From CAYLQA01 sp964385695 (GTDB taxonomy: Bacteria > Desulfobacterota > Desulfobulbia > Desulfobulbales > Desulfurivibrionaceae), in NCBI GenBank assembly GCA_964385695.1, contig CAYLQA010000021.1:1-56306 (forward strand): a stretch of 56,306 nucleotides of DNA. The letters are read 5' to 3'. Positions 6,993 through 15,587 of the stretch are shown piece by piece; positions within the stretch are counted from its first letter, which is position 1, and each line of letters starts with the position of its first letter. Below the pieces are notes generated by a model, which saw only the letters and a list, made by a program, of their open reading frames with translations, did no database searches and was not told the DNA's origin. The translations under genes and the position numbers were made by a program.

Positions 6993-9209
6993 ATGGTCAA
7001 TGCGGTGGCTCAAGCATCTCCGTTTTTTATTGGAGAGAGGCTACCTGAAAGAAAAGAGGCGTTCGTTGGGCGATGCAGTATGGGGATGAATAGAAAATTT
7101 AAGCGCAAAAAAGGCAAGCAGGCAAAGGTGCAGAAGAGTGCCTGCGAATTGTTGCAAAGCGCCCATGTCGTTCAGCAGAACGGACAGCCCGATGAGGCTG
7201 CGGTCTGCCTCAAAAAAGTACTAAAACAGGACCCGACTCACTTTGAGGCCCTGCAATCCATGGGGATCCTCCTCTATCAGCAAGGAGATCTTGCCGCAGC
7301 AGAGAAGTATTTTAAAAAGGCTTCTAAGGTCAAGCCGGGTAACCCTGAGCTTTTGAACAATCTGGCCGTGGTCATGAAAAAGCAGGGGCGCCTTACCGAG
7401 GCCTTGGGAATCTATCAGCAGGCCCTCAGTCTGCGCCCCAAATCCCATGATCTTCTCAATAACATCGGCAATGTCTATAAGGGACTTGGGCAGCATGATT
7501 TGGCCAAAGAGTTTTTTGCGCGGGCTTTGGCGCAAAAGTCGGATTTTGTCGCGGCCCTGAACAACCTTGGCAATATTCTGCGCCAGGAGGGGGATTTTAG
7601 TGGAGCTATCGATCTCTATGAGAAGGCCTTGGCTCAGCAGGCCGATGATTCGCCTACTTTGAACAACCTGGGGCTTGTCTTTTTGGCACAGGGAGCCTTG
7701 CACAAGGCCGAGGCCTCCTTTTTACAGGCCCTGAAGCTTCAGCCCCATTATCCCGAGGCCCACAACAACCTGGCCAATGTCCTGAAGGAGCAAGGCCTAG
7801 GAGATGCGGCCCAGGCTCATTATCTTGAGGCGGTAAAGGCCAAGCCGGATTTTGTCAAAGCGCACAGCAACTACCTCTTGGCCTTGAATTACGATTGGTA
7901 CGACAAAAAGGATGTGTTCACGGCCCATAAAAATTGGGCCCGGCAGCACCTCGGTCGTCAGGAGAAAAGGCAGGGCATGCCCAAGGTTGCGGGATCAGGC
8001 AAAATCCGCCTCGGTTTTGTCTCCCCGGATCTGAAGCGGCATCCTGTAGCCTGTTTTATAGAACCCGTGTTGCAAAATCTTGATCGCGATCGCTTTGAGC
8101 TGTTTTGTTATGCCAATCTTGCCCGTGAGGATCAGATCAGCCAGCGGTTGAAGGGGCTTGCCCACTGGCGGAACATTTTTTCCCTCAGTGACCATGATGC
8201 TGCCCAGTGCATAAAAGAAGACCGCATCGATATTCTCATTGACCTTGCCGGTCATACCCAGGGCAACCGTCTGTTGCTTTTTGGCAAACGCCCCGCTCCG
8301 ATTCAGGCCGGCTGGATCGGTTATCCCAACACCACAGGCATGGCTGCCATGGATTATCGGCTCACCGATTCCCTTGCCGACCCTGATGGCGCTGATGAGT
8401 TTTATGTGGAAACCTTGGTCCGCCTGCCCCACGGTTTTCTTTGCTACCGGCCTCCTGTGCCGGAATTGAACATGCAAAGCGAAACGCATTCCCCGCAGCT
8501 TGCTGTGGGGTTAGTGAGCGAATGTTATAAAGACAATTTCCTTACATACCGAGATTCCCCTCGGCTTGCCGCGGGGAGTTTCAAAATGGATTCCGCAAAG
8601 CCAGATAAGGTCGGGCAGATAACATTTGCTAGCTTTAATAACCTTTCCAAGGTCACCGATGAGGTTATCGGTGCCTGGAGCAAGATTCTGCAACAGGTTC
8701 CCCAGGCAGAGCTGCTTTTAAAATATCGTTCCTTTGACGATGAAAAGACCTGTGGGAGGATCCTTGATAAATTTGCAGAACACGGTCTTGCCGAACCGGG
8801 CCAAAGGGTGCGCCTGGTCGGGTTTCTTCCCCATTTGGACGATCACCTCGCCCTGTACTGTGAGGTTGACATAGCCCTTGATACCTTTCCCTATAACGGG
8901 ACAACCACCACCTGCGAGGCCCTCTGGATGTCCACCCCGGTGATATCCCTCGCCGGAGACAGGCATGCCGCCAGGGTGGGGGCCAGCCTGCTGGGGCGGC
9001 TCGGGCTTGATGATTTGCTTGCGCAGGATCATGATGACTATGTGGCCAAGGCTGTTTTGCTGGCTGCTGATGAAAAAAGACGATTATCTTTGCAACGGCA
9101 GATCCGCCCGGCCATGGAGGATTCAACGCTTTTGAATGCAGCACTGTTTTGTCGGCAGTTGGAGGAGGTTTTCAGCTCCTGGTGCGGGCGGGAAGGAGAG
9201 ACGAATTAA
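6993..9209 (+). CDS. TPR / O-GlcNAc-transferase-like (GT41, SPINDLY-type) protein with repeat-derived insert
   Basis: A 738-residue protein with about eight tetratricopeptide repeats (residues about 50-310; recurrent NNLGNVxKxxG motifs) and a C-terminal GT41 domain. GT41 motifs seen: RLGFVSPDLKRHPVACF (near 334), HTQGNRLLLFGKRPAPIQ, AGWIGYPNTTGMAAMDYR, ITFASFNNLSKVTDEV, and DTFPYNGTTTTCEALWM. Such enzymes add GlcNAc, fucose or glucose to proteins in the cytoplasm. Between the CYRPPVP and ITFASFNNL motifs lies an extra segment of about 50 residues (491-540) encoded by two palindromic repeat units (8491-8576). The start is uncertain: ATG 6993 has no ribosome site, and ATG 7080 (MGMNRKFKRKKGK) is equally plausible because the repeats begin after it. 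Confidence 0.85.
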   Translation: MVNAVAQASPFFIGERLPERKEAFVGRCSMGMNRKFKRKKGKQAKVQKSACELLQSAHVVQQNGQPDEAAVCLKKVLKQDPTHFEALQSMGILLYQQGDLAAAEKYFKKASKVKPGNPELLNNLAVVMKKQGRLTEALGIYQQALSLRPKSHDLLNNIGNVYKGLGQHDLAKEFFARALAQKSDFVAALNNLGNILRQEGDFSGAIDLYEKALAQQADDSPTLNNLGLVFLAQGALHKAEASFLQALKLQPHYPEAHNNLANVLKEQGLGDAAQAHYLEAVKAKPDFVKAHSNYLLALNYDWYDKKDVFTAHKNWARQHLGRQEKRQGMPKVAGSGKIRLGFVSPDLKRHPVACFIEPVLQNLDRDRFELFCYANLAREDQISQRLKGLAHWRNIFSLSDHDAAQCIKEDRIDILIDLAGHTQGNRLLLFGKRPAPIQAGWIGYPNTTGMAAMDYRLTDSLADPDGADEFYVETLVRLPHGFLCYRPPVPELNMQSETHSPQLAVGLVSECYKDNFLTYRDSPRLAAGSFKMDSAKPDKVGQITFASFNNLSKVTDEVIGAWSKILQQVPQAELLLKYRSFDDEKTCGRILDKFAEHGLAEPGQRVRLVGFLPHLDDHLALYCEVDIALDTFPYNGTTTTCEALWMSTPVISLAGDRHAARVGASLLGRLGLDDLLAQDHDDYVAKAVLLAADEKRRLSLQRQIRPAMEDSTLLNAALFCRQLEEVFSSWCGREGETN
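8491..8576. repeat. Paired palindromic repeat units inserted in frame in the GT41 gene
   Basis: Two similar hairpins: CCCCGCAGC-TT-GCTGTGGGG (8491-8510) and CCCCTCGGC-TT-GCCGCGGGG (8557-8576), each with one imperfect pair, 66 bp apart and sharing the core CCCC-N5-TT-N5-GGGG. They interrupt the coding region between two conserved GT41 motifs without breaking the frame. The layout resembles REP/BIME or MITE-type elements domesticated into protein. Confidence 0.6.
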
Positions 9210-9210
9210 G

Positions 9211-9585
9211 ATGATTGGCACGATACTCTCCGCAACCCAAAAGGGTGAGCCCTTGCCGCTTAAACAACTGAGGCAGTGGTTTGACCTTGCCGTGATCAAG
9301 AAGATGGGGGTCCTCAAGCAGCCCTACCATTGCTGGCCCAACGACCCCAAGATCAATCCTGAGCTGCGGGAGCTTTTTTGGGGAAGCCTGCTCTTGGCCG
9401 ATGCCGAGGCCCAGTCCCTGGTGCAGGGCATTATGCAGGCGGAAGAAGAGGAGATGGCGTCCCACCAGCATCGTGAGGCGAGTCCCGTTGAGACGATGTG
9501 CCGGGGCTATGCCGAAGAGTTGCTCGCCCTCAAGCGGGATGTCTTGCCGAAGGAATTATCTCGGCAGATCGAGCGCTACTGTTAA
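9211..9585 (+). CDS. Hypothetical 124-residue protein
   Basis: I do not recognise this family. The frame is open further upstream (to 9136) inside the GT41 gene, but the ATG at 9211 follows a strong GGAAGGAGAG ribosome site (9191-9200) and starts one base after the GT41 stop, so the two genes are co-transcribed. The protein (MIGTILSATQKGEPLPLKQL...) is soluble with no signal or membrane segment, a Trp-rich centre (QWFDL, HCWPNDP, LFWGSL) and an acidic helix QAEEEEMASHQ. Position suggests an accessory to the glycosyltransferase, but there is no direct evidence. Confidence 0.7.
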   Translation: MIGTILSATQKGEPLPLKQLRQWFDLAVIKKMGVLKQPYHCWPNDPKINPELRELFWGSLLLADAEAQSLVQGIMQAEEEEMASHQHREASPVETMCRGYAEELLALKRDVLPKELSRQIERYC

Positions 9586-9611
9586 GAAGTATTTATTGCC
9601 TGGGAGTGTGG

Positions 9612-10094
9612 TTAGCCAGCCTTGGGCAAAATTTCTTGCCAAGCAACGGTGGGAAAGGTTTGGCGAAGCAGGTGGTCGTCATCCACCTCATGGAAGGTCA
9701 GGTTGCCGAAAATGCTTTTCGCTGCCTCTTGCACCGGTATGAGCGGGGTCACCGTATCATGGATGCCCTGATAGACAATGGCCGGTACCACCGTGCTTTG
9801 TCCCTGGTATTTTGCAAAATCAGGAAAGTTGAGAGCCGGTGCCAAGAGGATCACCTGTTGCACCCTGGCTGGATGTTCTATGGCATAGATAGTTGCCATG
9901 AGTCCGCCAAAGCTCGAACCGATTAGAATAAGGTCCTTTTTGTCCTCCGCCAGCCGATGTAACTTCTGCAGCCTCTCTTCAAGGGGGCCGAAAAAATCAG
10001 GCAGGAGCATCCGGGGAAACCGGCTGCGAAAATAACTGCCTTTGGTGCCGTGGGAACTGCTGTCCAGACCATGGAGAAAAAATGAGGTGGTCAT
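9612..10094 (-). CDS. Small alpha/beta-hydrolase (YqiA/esterase-like)
   Basis: A 160-residue minimal alpha/beta-hydrolase. Seen: oxyanion-region FFLHGLDSSSHGTKG near the N-terminus, nucleophile elbow IGSSFGGLMA (Ser near residue 60), a probable acid in YQGIHDTVTPL, and the catalytic His in EVDDDHLL near the C-terminus. The ATG at 10094 gives the correct hydrolase start and sits 7 bp after the stop of the HDOD gene; a longer start at 10160 would add an unrelated tail overlapping that gene. Substrate unknown; short esterases of this type often act on small acyl esters. Confidence 0.82.
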   Translation of the reverse strand: MTTSFFLHGLDSSSHGTKGSYFRSRFPRMLLPDFFGPLEERLQKLHRLAEDKKDLILIGSSFGGLMATIYAIEHPARVQQVILLAPALNFPDFAKYQGQSTVVPAIVYQGIHDTVTPLIPVQEAAKSIFGNLTFHEVDDDHLLRQTFPTVAWQEILPKAG

Positions 10095-10101
10095 GGCGGG
10101 G

Positions 10102-11031
10102 TTATGCCGTGGCCATACGCTGGGCCAGTTTGGCGCGTAACTTGAGTTTAGACAGGCCAAAGCGGATGATGGCGCTCATATCTTCCGCCACATCGATACT
10201 GCGGGCGACCAGGGCAAAGCATTCCTGCTTGTTGAGTGAAAACATTTTGCTGTAGTGGAGCATGATCTCTGAGAATTCGAGTTCCGAGCCATAGCAGATG
10301 TTCCGGGTCAGGCTGTTGCAAAAGGCGGAAAGGTTTAAAATGTAGAGCTGGGAGTCGAACTTGTTGGCAGGCTGGGGTGGCGATTTGGTCATGCTGAGGA
10401 CGATTTTCTCAGAAAAATTCCAAAAGCGGGCAATCTCCATTCCTACCTGGGTAAAGGTCAGGTCCGAGAGGATCATCTTGGCCGCATACTCATCTGAATA
10501 ACCCCTTTCAACCAGCTCGATTATCTTGCGGTACAGCTCAGGCATATAGACCAAGATGATAATTTTGCCCAACTCATGGAGAAGTGCGCAGATAAAGACC
10601 TCCTCCTCGGGTGCTTTCAGCTTTTTGACCTTGCAGAGGATTTTTGCCTGGGTGGCGCTCAAGAAGGACTTGGTCAGGACTTTGCTGATCTCGTCTTTTT
10701 CCACACCTGCCTTGAGGAAATCTTCAAACAAGGCCAGTGTCGTAGCAAGCTCGCGCAAGGTTCCCAGACCCACAGCGGTAATGGCACGGCTGACGCTGGT
10801 AACCGGCACCCCGCGACTGTAATAGGCGGAGTTCACCACCTGTAGGATTTTTGTAGTCAGGGAGGCATCTTTCAGAATAACGGCGGCCAGTTCTTGCGCC
10901 TTTACGTCGTTACGATTGAGGAGAGAAATAAGCTCTTTGACATGGTCGGACATGGCCGGCAATTCGCTCATGTTGACCTTGCTGAAGATCTCTGTCAGCG
11001 TTTTTTGGGTGTTCGAGTTTTCTCGCGACAT
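10102..11031 (-). CDS. HDOD domain protein
   Basis: A 309-residue cytosolic signalling protein. The HDOD domain covers about residues 20-215: LPAMSDHVKELISLL, a DASLTTKILQVVNSAYYSR helix pair, and an ISRAITAVGL-like segment (SVSRAITAVGLGTLREL), followed by ICALLHELGKI. HDOD proteins are catalytically dead relatives of HD phosphohydrolases and usually relay c-di-GMP, motility or stress signals. The remaining C-terminal part (about 215-309) is helical with no output domain that I recognise. The gene is followed after 7 bp by the hydrolase, so they form a two-gene unit. No strong ribosome site was seen before the ATG. Confidence 0.88.
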   Translation of the reverse strand: MSRENSNTQKTLTEIFSKVNMSELPAMSDHVKELISLLNRNDVKAQELAAVILKDASLTTKILQVVNSAYYSRGVPVTSVSRAITAVGLGTLRELATTLALFEDFLKAGVEKDEISKVLTKSFLSATQAKILCKVKKLKAPEEEVFICALLHELGKIIILVYMPELYRKIIELVERGYSDEYAAKMILSDLTFTQVGMEIARFWNFSEKIVLSMTKSPPQPANKFDSQLYILNLSAFCNSLTRNICYGSELEFSEIMLHYSKMFSLNKQECFALVARSIDVAEDMSAIIRFGLSKLKLRAKLAQRMATA

Positions 11032-11273
11032 TGAATGAAAGTTATATTCAGGCCAAGGCGATAAGAGTTAGTTGCCCTCAGCCTTTGGCAAAAATCTTCA
11101 ACGAAACAAAATCTTAATGGTCAGGCACCTTATGCAATTGTGCCGACATCAAGTATTTTTTTGTCAGGACTTTTAATGATACCGCTTCCCGACGCTGACT
11201 GCAAAAGAAATGTAGCGTTGTTGGGTAAAAGCGTGAAGGTGGCACCGGCTCAAATGGATGAGCCGGTAGGATG

Positions 11274-12290
11274 TTATTCGGATTGCGTGGGGTCTTTGGG
11301 AGCCTGTGATTCCTGGCAGCCGTCACAGATAACCTGGCTAAACTCAACCTCGGCCCGACTTCTGAAAAAACTTTCCAGTTCTGTCCAAAGCCCTTTTTCA
11401 TCCTTGATTTTCTTGCAGATCGGGCAGATGGGCAAGAGCCCTCTGAGTCGCTGGACCTTGGCAAGATCCGCTTGGAGCTCCTGAATGAGCCGCACCTTGC
11501 CTTTTTCCGTGAGTTTTCGAGGTGTTATGTCGTGACAAATTTGCACGGCAGCGATAATTTCTCCATTCTGATCCTTAACGGGCGCAGCAACGATTTCCAT
11601 ATCTCTTTCACCGATTGCTGTCTGCATCTGTTTCTCAACACGATGTGTTTTGCCGTCTTTAAACGCTTTCGCGCACTGGCATTCTTCACAAACCGTTTCG
11701 CTTTGCTGATAAGCCATATGGCATGGCTGGCCAACATTGTTACCCCAAAGGTTTTGAGCGGCCTCGTTTTCAAAGCGAACAATAAATTCTTTGTCGACAA
11801 CGCAGAACGGGTCGCCCAGCGATGCGATGATTTGAGCGGCCGAGGTCAGGTCCAACTGCATGCTGTTGTCGACTAAGTTGCCATCCGGGCCCAGATAAGG
11901 CCGACTATTCATTTCAAGCAGAGACAGGGCGCAATGATCATCTTCCAGTGGGTAGATGTTTACCTCAAAGCGTTTGTCGTCATTCTGGCTGCTTACGATA
12001 AGGGTGTGTTTTTCTTTTTGTGCAAGAACCTTGTCCAGCTCGGGTTTGAGCTGAAATTCGGCGGGCAGGATAGAATCAACCTCTTTGCCGAGCAGTTCTG
12101 TCGGCTCAAGGTCAAAATATTCTCCTAGCAGTTTATTGGCCAGCAAACAGTGGTATTTTTTTGTCTTTTCAAGGGGTGATGGGGACGCCTTGAGCATCAG
12201 CATACCGCAGTCCACGGTGTGAAAAAAGGAAAAGAGAAGCTGTTTGAGCGGATCGAGCGGTGGAGTAATGTCGGTCGGCGAGTTTGGCAT
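11274..12290 (-). CDS. PAS-domain protein with C-terminal CxxC...CxxC zinc-type motif (copy 1, full length)
   Basis: A 338-residue cytosolic sensor protein. Seen: an N-terminal PAS-like region (about 20-115), a second PAS domain (about 140-260) with VDKEFIVRFENEAAQNLWG and the CHDITPRKLTEKG exit, a short coiled coil (LIQELQADLAKVQRLRG), then LLPICPICKKIKDEKGLW and QVICDGCQES. The CPIC/ICDGC pair is a cysteine motif common at the end of PAS proteins and could bind zinc. There is no kinase or DNA-binding domain, so it probably signals by protein contact, perhaps with the adjacent receiver-PAS-LuxR regulator. I prefer the ATG at 12290; an upstream GTG at 12317 is possible. The gene is present again at 15585-16559 without its last 14 residues. 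Confidence 0.8.
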   Translation of the reverse strand: MPNSPTDITPPLDPLKQLLFSFFHTVDCGMLMLKASPSPLEKTKKYHCLLANKLLGEYFDLEPTELLGKEVDSILPAEFQLKPELDKVLAQKEKHTLIVSSQNDDKRFEVNIYPLEDDHCALSLLEMNSRPYLGPDGNLVDNSMQLDLTSAAQIIASLGDPFCVVDKEFIVRFENEAAQNLWGNNVGQPCHMAYQQSETVCEECQCAKAFKDGKTHRVEKQMQTAIGERDMEIVAAPVKDQNGEIIAAVQICHDITPRKLTEKGKVRLIQELQADLAKVQRLRGLLPICPICKKIKDEKGLWTELESFFRSRAEVEFSQVICDGCQESQAPKDPTQSE

Positions 12291-12539
12291 ATCTAACGTA
12301 GTTATTCCTGTACACACGCAGCACGTGCAAAAAAATTGATAAGAACACTGCCAGCAACGGGTCAGGAAATACAGACTCTGTCCATGCCTGGGGTTAGCCC
12401 ATCCCCCCCCCAGTATATGAGTTTAGAAAGCGATAAAAAAAAATCGCATTTCGTTAACCTAACACACATTATTGTAAATAATTGAGAAAGGCCAGGAAGG
12501 CAATACGGAAAAAATACGGGGTTTGCGTTTTTTTATGTC

Positions 12540-13850
12540 TTATGACATGGACGAGAGGTGTGAGCGCAGGTTGACCTTCTTCTTCTTCAGGCCCAGTTTA
12601 ACGCGGAGTTTGTCGCGGTAGAACTCGACGGTACGGGCGGAAAGGCCCAGGAGCAGAGCCATTTCTTTGGTGGATTTTCCTTGCTTGATGAGCTCGGCCA
12701 CCTGGAGTTCACGCGGGGTCATGCCCGAGAGTTTAGAGGACATCTTCATGCTGAATGTGGAGGTGATTTTTTCCAGATTCGCCTTGATGACGTTGGTGTA
12801 GAGGATTTCTTCTTTTTCCGTCAACTTGCTTTCAAGCTTCTCCAAATAAGGGAAAACCAGGCGTTGCAGGTTGTCGTAGATTTTTCTTTCGTGTTCGGCA
12901 ACGGCCTCGGTGCTTTGCTGGAGCAGAACCTTCAGGGCATTGTTGACCTCGGTCAGCTCCATGGCCTTAAGCTCCAATTTGAGCTCCATTTCCTTCATAT
13001 CTGTGATTTCGCGGGCCTTTGCGATGAGCTTGGCCACCTTGCCTTTTTCATCCTTGATGGGGGTGATCACCGTATCAAACCATCGTCCTTCCCGTTTGTC
13101 CTCCACGCGGAGCGGTTTTCCTTCGCGTACTACCTCGGCAACCTTTTGTTTACGCAGCTTGCGAACCTTTTCCGGAAAAAGTTCAAAAACGTTGCTACCG
13201 ATAATCTCTTCGCCTTTCTTGGCAAACTCGTTTATCACGATGTCGTTAGCCTCAAGCAGGGTACCGTCTGTCTGGAAGAGAAAAATTGAGTCCGAAGGGG
13301 TGTTTAAAAGAGCTCCAGCGGTCTCGTTGCTCTCCTTGAGCTCGGTTATGTAGCGTTGCGCTTCCAGGGCTAAATTCCACTTGCTGGTGAGAGACAGCGC
13401 CAGCTGGTACAATTCGTCCTGATCAAAGGGTTTGCGCAGATAGAGCAATTTGTCCGGCGCACCAACAGCCTGGACGATTTCTTCCCTGGATCTGTCGGAA
13501 TAGGCGGTGATAATGACGATCTCGATAGCCGGGTCCAACTCGCGGATTGCGGCCGCTGTTTTCATACCGTCCCAGCCCGGAGGCATCCTGATATCAATAA
13601 ACGCCACGGCATAGGGGGCATTGTTGGCCAAGCCCTCCTCTACCATCTGCAATGCCTCTTCTCCCTGTTTGGCAAACCCCACGGCAAAGGATTCGCGCTC
13701 ATCGCCTGAAGCAGGCGGATCCATCTGCAGCAGTTTGGCCACTTCGGCGTGACCCTCTGCAATGGAGTTCTTTTCCGGGGCAAGAATAGCCTGGTAGGCT
13801 AAGAGGATGTCCATGTCGTCGTCAACGACGAGAATGCGTTTATTGTCCAT
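12540..13850 (-). CDS. Response regulator: receiver-PAS-coiled coil-LuxR HTH (copy 1)
   Basis: A 436-residue regulator. Receiver domain at 1-150: acidic pocket DDDMD near residues 10-14, phospho-acceptor D86 in VAFIDIRMPPGWDG, and Lys in YLRKPFDQDEL. D86 is about 30 residues later than usual because of an insertion (residues about 28-60, including HAEVAKLLQMDPPASGDE). A PAS domain follows (about 180-295; TPSDSIFLFQTDG and AREITDMKEME), then a coiled coil and a C-terminal LuxR/GerE HTH (MTPRELQVAELIKQGKS, SARTVEFYRDKLR). It is the second gene after trpA (51 bp) and is duplicated at 16809-18119. Target genes unknown. Confidence 0.9.
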   Translation of the reverse strand: MDNKRILVVDDDMDILLAYQAILAPEKNSIAEGHAEVAKLLQMDPPASGDERESFAVGFAKQGEEALQMVEEGLANNAPYAVAFIDIRMPPGWDGMKTAAAIRELDPAIEIVIITAYSDRSREEIVQAVGAPDKLLYLRKPFDQDELYQLALSLTSKWNLALEAQRYITELKESNETAGALLNTPSDSIFLFQTDGTLLEANDIVINEFAKKGEEIIGSNVFELFPEKVRKLRKQKVAEVVREGKPLRVEDKREGRWFDTVITPIKDEKGKVAKLIAKAREITDMKEMELKLELKAMELTEVNNALKVLLQQSTEAVAEHERKIYDNLQRLVFPYLEKLESKLTEKEEILYTNVIKANLEKITSTFSMKMSSKLSGMTPRELQVAELIKQGKSTKEMALLLGLSARTVEFYRDKLRVKLGLKKKKVNLRSHLSSMS

Positions 13851-13901
13851 GGGAGAGATCTTACCTGTGATTGCTTTTAAAATTCCTGTTGATATGCAGC
13901 C

Positions 13902-14666
13902 CTACCGCAGCCCCGCAATAAAGGGGCCGACCGCCTCCACCCCTTTGTCTTCGACGAGTCGGATGGTGGCCGTTCCGATGACCGCGATATCCGCCTTGCC
14001 TGCCAGAACGCCCACATCCTCCTTGCTGCCGATTCCGAAGCCAACGGCTAGAGGAAGATCGGTTGCCGCACGGCAACGGGCGAGATAATTGTCAAAATCC
14101 GCATCAAAAGAGGTCTTGCTGCCGGTCACCCCACGGCGAGCAACACAGTAAATGAAGCCGTTGCCGTGTCGGGAGAGCTCCCGCATCCTCTCGTCTGTGC
14201 TGGTCGGGGCAAAGATCTGGATGGGGTCGATATCATATTGCTGGGCAAGCTTGAGATACTCTGCTCCTTCCTCAGGCGGCAGATCCGGGACAATAAAGCC
14301 GGTAATACCGATATCCTTTGCCTTTTGGAAAAAATTATCCACCCCGTACTTGTAGAGGATGTTGTAGTAGGTCATGAACAGAAAGGGAATTTTATGGGTG
14401 GCGCACATCTCTGCGGCAAACTCCAGGCATTCCTTGATTTTAGCCCCGTTGGCAATGGATTCCTGGTTGGCCTTGAGGATGACCGGCCCGTCCGCCATGG
14501 GTTCGGAAAAGGGGATCTGCAATTCAATGACATCCACCCCGTTTTCCACCATCTGCCTGATAACCTCGCGGTTGACCTCAAAGGATGGGTACCCGAGGAC
14601 CAGATGGGTCATGAGTAGGATATCCTTCTGCTCCTTGGCCTGTTTGATGTGTTCGTTAAGCTGCAT
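13902..14666 (-). CDS. trpA: Tryptophan synthase alpha subunit (copy 1)
   Basis: A 254-residue TIM-barrel TrpA, which cleaves indole-3-glycerol phosphate and channels indole to TrpB. Seen: the catalytic Glu in ELQIPFSEPMADGPVI, the loop YNILYKYGVDNFFQ, FIVPDLPPEEG with the catalytic Asp, GFIYCVARRGVTGS and AVGFGIGSKEDV phosphate loops. The ATG at 14666 follows an AGGGGG ribosome site and overlaps the end of the beheaded trpB copy by 11 bp; longer starts run through trpB sequence and are not likely. The gene is intact but here sits behind a truncated trpB, so expression depends on readthrough from the upstream PAS copy. Identical to 18171-18935. Confidence 0.95.
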   Translation of the reverse strand: MQLNEHIKQAKEQKDILLMTHLVLGYPSFEVNREVIRQMVENGVDVIELQIPFSEPMADGPVILKANQESIANGAKIKECLEFAAEMCATHKIPFLFMTYYNILYKYGVDNFFQKAKDIGITGFIVPDLPPEEGAEYLKLAQQYDIDPIQIFAPTSTDERMRELSRHGNGFIYCVARRGVTGSKTSFDADFDNYLARCRAATDLPLAVGFGIGSKEDVGVLAGKADIAVIGTATIRLVEDKGVEAVGPFIAGLR

Positions 14667-15587
14667 ATTCTGCCCCCTTATCCCGGATGAACGCCTTCCA
14701 GGACGGGTCGTCAAAGGCATGGGCAATGGTGAAAATATCCTTGTCGCCCCTGCCTGATTGGTTGATGATAATGGCCTGGTCGCTGGCAAGCTCACCTGCC
14801 TCCTTAAAGGCCTGGACAAAGGCGTGGGTGGACTCGAGGGCCGGGATGATGCCTTCCTTTTTGATCGTCAGGTCAAGGGCCTCCATGACCTCTTTGTCGG
14901 TGGCCGCCTCAAAACGGACCCGTTTTTGCTCCCACAGGTCGCTGAGGATGGGCGAGACACCGATGTAATCAAGGCCTGCGGCCACAGAGTGGGTGTCAAG
15001 CATCTGCCCGTCGTCATCTTGGAGAAACATGGTTTTGTATCCTTGGGCCACGCCGGGCGAGGCGTCATCACTGGCAAGGCGCGCGGCATGCTCGCCGCTG
15101 GTCACCCCCTTACCACCGGCCTCAACGCCGATAAGCTCAACCTTTAAATCAGCCAAGAACCCTTGGAAGATGCCCATGGCATTTGAGCCGCCCCCAACAC
15201 AGGCATAAACCCGCGCAGGAAGCGTGTTAAAGCTTTTGAGGATTTGCTCCCGCGCCTCTTGGCCGATGATGGATTGAAACCAGGCGACCATCTCCGGGAA
15301 GGGGTGTGGCCCGCAGACCGTACCCATGACATAATGGGTGTCATCCATATTGGAAACCCAGTCGCGGAATGCCTCGTTAATGGCATCCTTCAACGTCTTG
15401 GAACCGGTGGTGACCGGGATTACCGTGGCGCCGAGTTTCTCCATCCAAAAGACATTGGGGCGCTGGCGCATGACATCCTCTTCGCCCATATAGATGGTGC
15501 AGTCAAAACCAAATTTGGCCGCCATGGTGGCCGTTGCCACTCCGTGCTGACCGGCACCGGTCTCGGCAATAACCCGCCGTTTGTTCA
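14656..15587 (-). pseudogene. trpB: trpB fragment lacking the first 100 codons (duplication remnant)
   Basis: Identical to the 3' part of the intact trpB at 18925-20154. It begins exactly at the duplication junction (15587/15588), where the ATG of codon 100 of trpB becomes CTG. In the trpB frame a TGA lies two codons before the junction, and the first internal ATG is at 15540 (MATATMAAKFG). Lost are residues 1-100, including the NHTGAHKANN segment with the pyridoxal-phosphate Lys (K86), so any product is inactive as a beta synthase. Confidence 0.9.

Larger units (their letters stand above)
11319..15587. repeat. Tandem duplication, left copy (4,269 bp)
   Basis: This stretch recurs at 15588-19856 with an offset of exactly 4,269 bp. 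Wherever compared the copies are identical, including the 222-bp intergenic region and its run of nine C (12413-12421). It holds the 5' 97% of the PAS gene, the regulator, trpA and the 3' three quarters of trpB. The endpoints share only CA (11317-11318 and 15586-15587), a 2-bp microhomology, with no flanking IS or long repeat. Confidence 0.93.
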
